Shown here one piece after another: positions 59,923-64,000 of a stretch of DNA of 64,000 nucleotides; the first letter of the stretch is position 1; every line of letters begins with the position of its first letter. The notes beneath the pieces are model-generated. The model saw only the letters and a program-made list of their open reading frames with translations. It was not told where the DNA came from and ran no database searches. Source of the stretch: Streptomyces alanosinicus (GTDB taxonomy: Bacteria; Actinomycetota; Actinomycetes; Streptomycetales; Streptomycetaceae); NCBI RefSeq assembly GCF_014650595.1, contig NZ_BMVG01000008.1, positions 124,001 to 188,000 of the forward strand, given 5' to 3'. Both the position numbers and the translations under genes were made by a program.

Positions 59923-61880
59923 TGGCCCTGCCCTCCCCCAACCTGGACGACCGACGGTTCCAGCAACTCGTCGACGAGGCGAAACGGTATGTGCAGCAGC
60001 GCGCGCCGGAGTGGACCGACCACAACGTCTCCGATCCCGGTGTCACCCTGATCGAGACCTTCGCGTACATCGTGGACCAGCTGCTGTACCGGCTGAACCG
60101 GGTGCCCGACAAGAACTACACCGCCTTCCTGGACCTGCTGGGCATCCGCCTGTTCCCGCCGGCGGCGGCCGGGGCCGAGGTCGACTTCTGGCTGTCCGCG
60201 CCGCAGCCCGACACGGTGACGCTGCCCGCCGGCACCGAGGTGACGACGGGCGACGGCGAGACGGAGGAGCCCGTGGTGTTCGCGACCACGGACGAACTGC
60301 GCGTGGTGCCCAGCGAGTTGAACCGGCTGGTGACCGCGCCCCGGAGCGGCGAGCAGAGCGACCGGACCCGTGAGCTGGGCGAAGGCCGCGACGTACCGTG
60401 CTTCCAGACGGCGCCCGAGCCCGGCGACGCCGTGCTGTTCGGGCTGCCCACGGCCGTACCCCGGTGCATCGTCGCCGTACGCCTGGACAGCAGGGTGGAG
60501 GGCGTCGGCGTGGACCCGCGCCAGCCGCCCCTGGTGTGGGAGGCGTGGGACGGCGGCCGTTGGCAGGTGTGCGAGACCGGCGAGGACACGACGGGCGGCC
60601 TGAACCGGCCCGGCGAGGTGATCGTGCACGTCCCCGCCGACCACACGGCGTCCGTGATCGGCGGGACGCGCGCGGGCTGGCTGCGCTGCCGGGTCACCGA
60701 GCCGGAGCCCGGGCAGCCGTTCTACTCGGAGTCCCCGACGGTGCGTGAGGCGTCCGTGTTCACGGTCGGCGGCACCATCGCCGTCGAGCACGCCGAGACC
60801 GTCACGGACGTCCCGCTCGGCACGTCCGAGGGGGTGCCGGGCCAGTCGTTCCGGCTCGGCCGGCCGCCGGTGCTGCTGGACGGCGAACCGCCCGTGGTGG
60901 AGGTCTCCTCGGCCGACGGCTGGCAGCGCTGGACCATCGTGGAGCACTTCGGCCGCTCCGGTCCCGAGGACCGGCATCTGCGGGTGGACGCGACCACCGG
61001 CGAGTTCACCTTCCCGCCCGCCCTGCGCGAGCCGAACGGCACGCTCCGGCTGTGCGGCGCGGTGCCCGAGAAGGGCGCCCACATCCGGGTGTCGCGCTAC
61101 CGCACCGGCGGCGGCCCGGCCGGCAATGTGGCGCGGGGCGCGATCTCGGTGCTGCGCAGTTCCGTGCCGTACATCGCCCGGGTCACCAACCGGGAGGCGG
61201 CGCGCGGCGGGGTGGAGGGCGAGACCGTCGCCAACGCCAAGCTGCGGGCGCCGGACGCGCTGCGGATGCAGGAGCGCGCGGTGACCGCCGAGGACTACGA
61301 GATCATCAGCCGGCAGGCGGCGCCCTCGGTGCGCCGGGTGCGCTGTCTGCCGGCGGCCGAAGGAGCGGGCGCGGTACGGGTGCTGGTGGTGCCGGACGCC
61401 GTGGCGGACGACGGGGACCGGCTCCGCTTCGAGCAGCTGATCCCCTCGGACCAGGTGCTCACCGCGATCACCGAGAGCCTGGACGAGCGGCGGCTGATCG
61501 GCACCCGGCTGGTGGTGGAGCCGCCGGTGTACCAGGGTGTCACGGTCGTCGCCCGGCTCGCGGCGGCGCCCGAGGACACCGACCGGGTGCGTGACGCGGC
61601 GCTGGCCGCGCTGTTCCGCTACCTCAACCCGCTGATCGGCGGTCCGGACGGCGCCGGCTGGCCGTTCGGGCGGCCGGTGCAGTACGGCGAGATATTCGGC
61701 CTGCTGCAACGCGCCACCGGCAACGCGCTGGTGGAGGAGATCCGGCTGTTCGCCGCCGACCCGATCACCGGGCGGCGCGGCACTCCGGTGGACCGCATCG
61801 ACGTGGCCTCGGGCGCGCTGGTGTTCTCCTACCAGCACCAGGTCGTCGTACAGCCGCTGGAAGCGGGAGGCCAGGCATGA
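59922..61880 (+). CDS. CIS baseplate J-type assembly protein (Afp11-like)
   Basis: A 652-residue baseplate wedge protein of the gp6/baseplate J family. Typical blocks are LDDRRFQQLVDEAKRYVQQRAPEWTDHNVSDPGVTLIETFAYIVDQLLYRLNRVPDKNY near the start, VDFWLSAPQPDTVTLPAGTEVTT, and MQERAVTAEDYEIISRQAAPSVRRVRC in the second half, with LFRYLNPLIGGPDGAGWPFGRPV near the end. It forms the iris of the baseplate with the next protein. It starts in the TGATG of gp25 and ends in the ATGA overlap with the tail protein I gene. Confidence 0.95.
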   Translation: MALPSPNLDDRRFQQLVDEAKRYVQQRAPEWTDHNVSDPGVTLIETFAYIVDQLLYRLNRVPDKNYTAFLDLLGIRLFPPAAAGAEVDFWLSAPQPDTVTLPAGTEVTTGDGETEEPVVFATTDELRVVPSELNRLVTAPRSGEQSDRTRELGEGRDVPCFQTAPEPGDAVLFGLPTAVPRCIVAVRLDSRVEGVGVDPRQPPLVWEAWDGGRWQVCETGEDTTGGLNRPGEVIVHVPADHTASVIGGTRAGWLRCRVTEPEPGQPFYSESPTVREASVFTVGGTIAVEHAETVTDVPLGTSEGVPGQSFRLGRPPVLLDGEPPVVEVSSADGWQRWTIVEHFGRSGPEDRHLRVDATTGEFTFPPALREPNGTLRLCGAVPEKGAHIRVSRYRTGGGPAGNVARGAISVLRSSVPYIARVTNREAARGGVEGETVANAKLRAPDALRMQERAVTAEDYEIISRQAAPSVRRVRCLPAAEGAGAVRVLVVPDAVADDGDRLRFEQLIPSDQVLTAITESLDERRLIGTRLVVEPPVYQGVTVVARLAAAPEDTDRVRDAALAALFRYLNPLIGGPDGAGWPFGRPVQYGEIFGLLQRATGNALVEEIRLFAADPITGRRGTPVDRIDVASGALVFSYQHQVVVQPLEAGGQA

Positions 61881-62440
61881 GCCGCGCCGCCGTACCCGGT
61901 CTGCCGAGCCGGCATCCGATCGGCGGGCTGCTGCCCGCGCTCTACGCCGACGACGACTTCGCCCAGCGGTTCACCGGGGGCCTGGACACCGTCCTCGCGC
62001 CGGTGTTCTCGACCCTCGACAACCTGCCCGCGTATCTCGACCCGCGGGTGGCGCCGCTGGACTTCGTGGCCTGGCTGGCGTCGTGGGTGGGCGCGGACGA
62101 CGACGCCGAGTGGTCCGCGCAGCTGCGCCGGGAGGCGGTGACGCGCGCGGTGGAGCTGCACCGCTGGCGCGGCACCCGGCGCGGCCTGGTCGAGCGGCTG
62201 CGGCTCACCCTCGGGGTGAATGCCGATGTCGTCGGCGACGGCGGGGCGGTGTGGTCCCGTACCGCGGGCACCGGGCTGCCGCCGGAGCCGTCCGGCGAGA
62301 TGGTGGTCCGGGTGTGGCCGGGCCGCGATCCGCACGTGGACGGGGCCCGGGTCCGGGAGGCCGTCCGGTCCCTGTGCCCGGTGCATGTCTCGTGCCGGGT
62401 GGAGATCCTGCCCGGCCCGCCCTCGGGCGAAGGGAGCTGA
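61877..62440 (+). CDS. CIS baseplate protein, phage tail protein I-like (Afp12-like)
   Basis: A 187-residue tail protein I (gp7-like) protein. PIGGLLPALYADDDFAQRFTGGLDTVLAPVFSTLDNLPAYLDPRVAPLDFVAWLASWVG is a clear family start, then RWRGTRRGLVERLRLTLGV. It completes the baseplate wedge with baseplate J. In Afp and PVC the next gene encodes tail fibres; here the next gene is instead the zinc-ribbon membrane protein, five bases away. Confidence 0.93.
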   Translation: MSRAAVPGLPSRHPIGGLLPALYADDDFAQRFTGGLDTVLAPVFSTLDNLPAYLDPRVAPLDFVAWLASWVGADDDAEWSAQLRREAVTRAVELHRWRGTRRGLVERLRLTLGVNADVVGDGGAVWSRTAGTGLPPEPSGEMVVRVWPGRDPHVDGARVREAVRSLCPVHVSCRVEILPGPPSGEGS

Positions 62441-62444
62441 CGTC

Positions 62445-63992
62445 ATGCGTGCCTGTCCCGTGTGCGGGGCGTCCAACGACCCCGCTGAGGACTTCTGCAG
62501 CAACTGCGGCTCGTATCTGGGCTGGTCCGAGGAGGGCTCACGCGGTACGTCCGCGCCGTCGGCAACGCCGGAACCAACACCCGTGTCCACGCCTACGCCT
62601 GCGCCTCCGGCGGAGGGCGGACCGGCGGCGGACGACGGACCGCGAGGGCGAGCGCAACCGCAGCCCGATCCGGCACCGGCACCCACGCCGACACCGGCAC
62701 CAACACCGGCACCAACGCCTGCGCCTGCGCCTGCGCCTGCGCCTGCGCCCGACGATGACACACCTGCCGGGACGACCGGTGAGCGTCGCGCGGGCCGGGC
62801 CGGCGAGATGCCGAGCAGGACTCCCGCGGACGGCGGCACCCGCGACGGGGCCCGCGACAGCCGCGGCAGCGCGGACCGCTCCTCCGCACCCTCCGCACCC
62901 TCGGCATCCCCGGACCGCCCCGACGGCGAGCCCCCGGCCCGGCCGTCCGCCTCCGCACAGCCGTCCAGCCCTCCCCCGGCCCCGCCCGCACCGTCATCGG
63001 CCCCCGCACAGCCGCCGGTCACGCCCCCGGCCCGTACACAACCACCCATGACTCCACCGGCTCCCGCACAACCACCCACCACGCCACCGACCCCGCAACC
63101 GAGCCCCTCCCGACCCGACCCCGCGCCACCGCGCGCCGCGCAGCCGGCTCCCGCGCAACCGCGTTCCCCGCAGCCGGCTCCCACGCAACCGCGCGCCGCG
63201 CAGCCTGCTCCCCCGCAGCCCGCGCCCGTGCAGCCGGCGAAGCCGGTCGCGCAGCGTCCGGTCGTACGGCCGGTGGCCGCGTCGGAGGAGGTGGCCGGCG
63301 TGCCGTGCCCGGTGTGCGGCACGCCCAATCCGCCGGAGCGCCGGTTCTGCCGCCGCTGTGCGAGTCCGCTGACCCCGGGGGCGGCCCAGGAGCCGCTGCC
63401 CTGGTGGCGGACGATCTGGCCGTTCCGCCGTCGGGTGCGGGCGGGGTCCGGGCGGTGGATCCGGGTGCTGGTGACGCTGGCGGTGATCCTGGCGCTGTGC
63501 GTGGGCGTGTTCTTCCTGCTGCCCGCCGGGCGCGCCCTGATCGAGGACACCCGGGACAAGCTCGGCGGGGCCAAGGCCGTCACGCCGGTGGGCGTGCACG
63601 CCAGCGGCGAGGTGCCCGGGCATCCGGCGAAGGACACCACGGACGGGCTCAGCAACCGCTTCTGGGGTGCGCCGGGGGCCGGAGCCTCGATCACGTACAC
63701 CTTCGGCAAGCCGTTCCGGCTGGTCGACGTCATCATCACCAACGGCGCGTCGAAGGAGCCCGAGGAGTACGCCCGTCAGGCGCGGGCGCTGCGCATGGAC
63801 ATGGAGGTCACCTCGGCGGACGGCTCGGTGCGCCACAAGGAGATCGACCTCAGCGACAAGGCGGGAGACCAGACCGTCGCGACCGGGATCGACGACGTGG
63901 TGAAGGTGCGGCTGGTGCTGGGCTCGGTCACGGGACTCACCGGGCAGCGGGTGGTCGCGGTCGGCGAGGTGGAGTTCTTCCAGCGGAGCTGA
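62445..63992 (+). CDS. Zinc-ribbon, single-TM, discoidin-like protein; candidate CIS membrane anchor
   Basis: A 515-residue protein closing the CIS block. CPVCGASNDPAEDFCSNCG (residues 4-22) is a zinc ribbon. A long Pro/Ala linker with hexamer repeats (APAPAPAP) follows to about residue 285. A second ribbon CPVCGTPNPPERRFCRRC (about 288-305) comes before one TM (IRVLVTLAVILALCVGVFFLL, about 340-360). The C-terminal 140 residues resemble a discoidin/NADase-type carbohydrate-binding domain (GLSNRFWGAPGAGASITYTFG, VDVIITNGASKEPEEYARQAR). The ribbons should face the cytoplasm and the lectin-like domain the wall. The layout fits a membrane receptor for the particle, as reported for CisA in Streptomyces; I have not confirmed orthology. 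Confidence 0.75.
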   Translation: MRACPVCGASNDPAEDFCSNCGSYLGWSEEGSRGTSAPSATPEPTPVSTPTPAPPAEGGPAADDGPRGRAQPQPDPAPAPTPTPAPTPAPTPAPAPAPAPAPDDDTPAGTTGERRAGRAGEMPSRTPADGGTRDGARDSRGSADRSSAPSAPSASPDRPDGEPPARPSASAQPSSPPPAPPAPSSAPAQPPVTPPARTQPPMTPPAPAQPPTTPPTPQPSPSRPDPAPPRAAQPAPAQPRSPQPAPTQPRAAQPAPPQPAPVQPAKPVAQRPVVRPVAASEEVAGVPCPVCGTPNPPERRFCRRCASPLTPGAAQEPLPWWRTIWPFRRRVRAGSGRWIRVLVTLAVILALCVGVFFLLPAGRALIEDTRDKLGGAKAVTPVGVHASGEVPGHPAKDTTDGLSNRFWGAPGAGASITYTFGKPFRLVDVIITNGASKEPEEYARQARALRMDMEVTSADGSVRHKEIDLSDKAGDQTVATGIDDVVKVRLVLGSVTGLTGQRVVAVGEVEFFQRS

Positions 63993-64000
63993 ACATCCGG

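Overview
The window looks like a Streptomyces chromosome. GC content is very high and start codons are often GTG. Genes are packed with ATGA, GTGA and TGATG overlaps. It carries a cobalamin riboswitch before metE, a clpP3-clpP4-popR locus, one rare TTA (bldA-type) codon and a Streptomyces-type contractile injection system (CIS). All identifications are by eye from translated sequence and family knowledge; no searches were run.

Layout. 1-5.3 kb: the end of an FUSC-like membrane protein gene, then two divergent operons for 5-oxoproline salvage, pxpABC (-) and DUF969-DUF979-pcp (+), sharing a control region with two near-identical operators. 5.2-10.3 kb: a frameshifted HD-domain gene, a lipoprotein, a benzaldehyde-type dehydrogenase and a broken gene fusion (nuclease N-part joined to phospholipase C C-part). 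10.5-15.1 kb: pyruvyl transferase, quinone-reductase-like MDR protein, MBL-fold protein with a TTA codon, and an HsaA-like acyl-CoA-dehydrogenase-fold flavoprotein. 15.3-18 kb: B12 riboswitch and metE. 18-24 kb: a GntR regulator divergent from an operon of MmgE/PrpD, PEP-mutase/isocitrate-lyase-type lyase, aconitase-like large and small subunits and an MBL hydrolase. A 290-bp tandem duplication at the small-subunit/MBL boundary leaves a truncated extra MBL copy. 24.3-27.7 kb: amidohydrolase, LysR and LysE exporter. 28-31.7 kb: a signal-less DUF642-like protein, clpP3-clpP4, popR, and a 170-bp MITE-like element directly before popR. 31.8-41.5 kb: NAGPA-type secreted protein, two MMPL transporters (one with a TetR), small metabolic genes, and a frameshifted RlpA-like gene.

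41.8-64 kb: the CIS region. It starts with a divergent Ig-like single-pass membrane protein and a LuxR-type regulator. A secreted beta-propeller protein gene is translationally coupled to the DUF4255 cap-type protein and the AAA+ ATPase. Next come sheath, tube, two small conserved proteins, a 1,028-residue Pro/Ala-rich protein with recurring VQR motifs, second tube protein, LysM adaptor, VgrG-like spike, PAAR tip, gp25, baseplate J and tail protein I. The last gene encodes a zinc-ribbon, single-TM, discoidin-like protein. No tail-fibre gene is seen, which fits the intracellular, membrane-triggered CIS reported in Streptomyces rather than a released, receptor-targeting particle.
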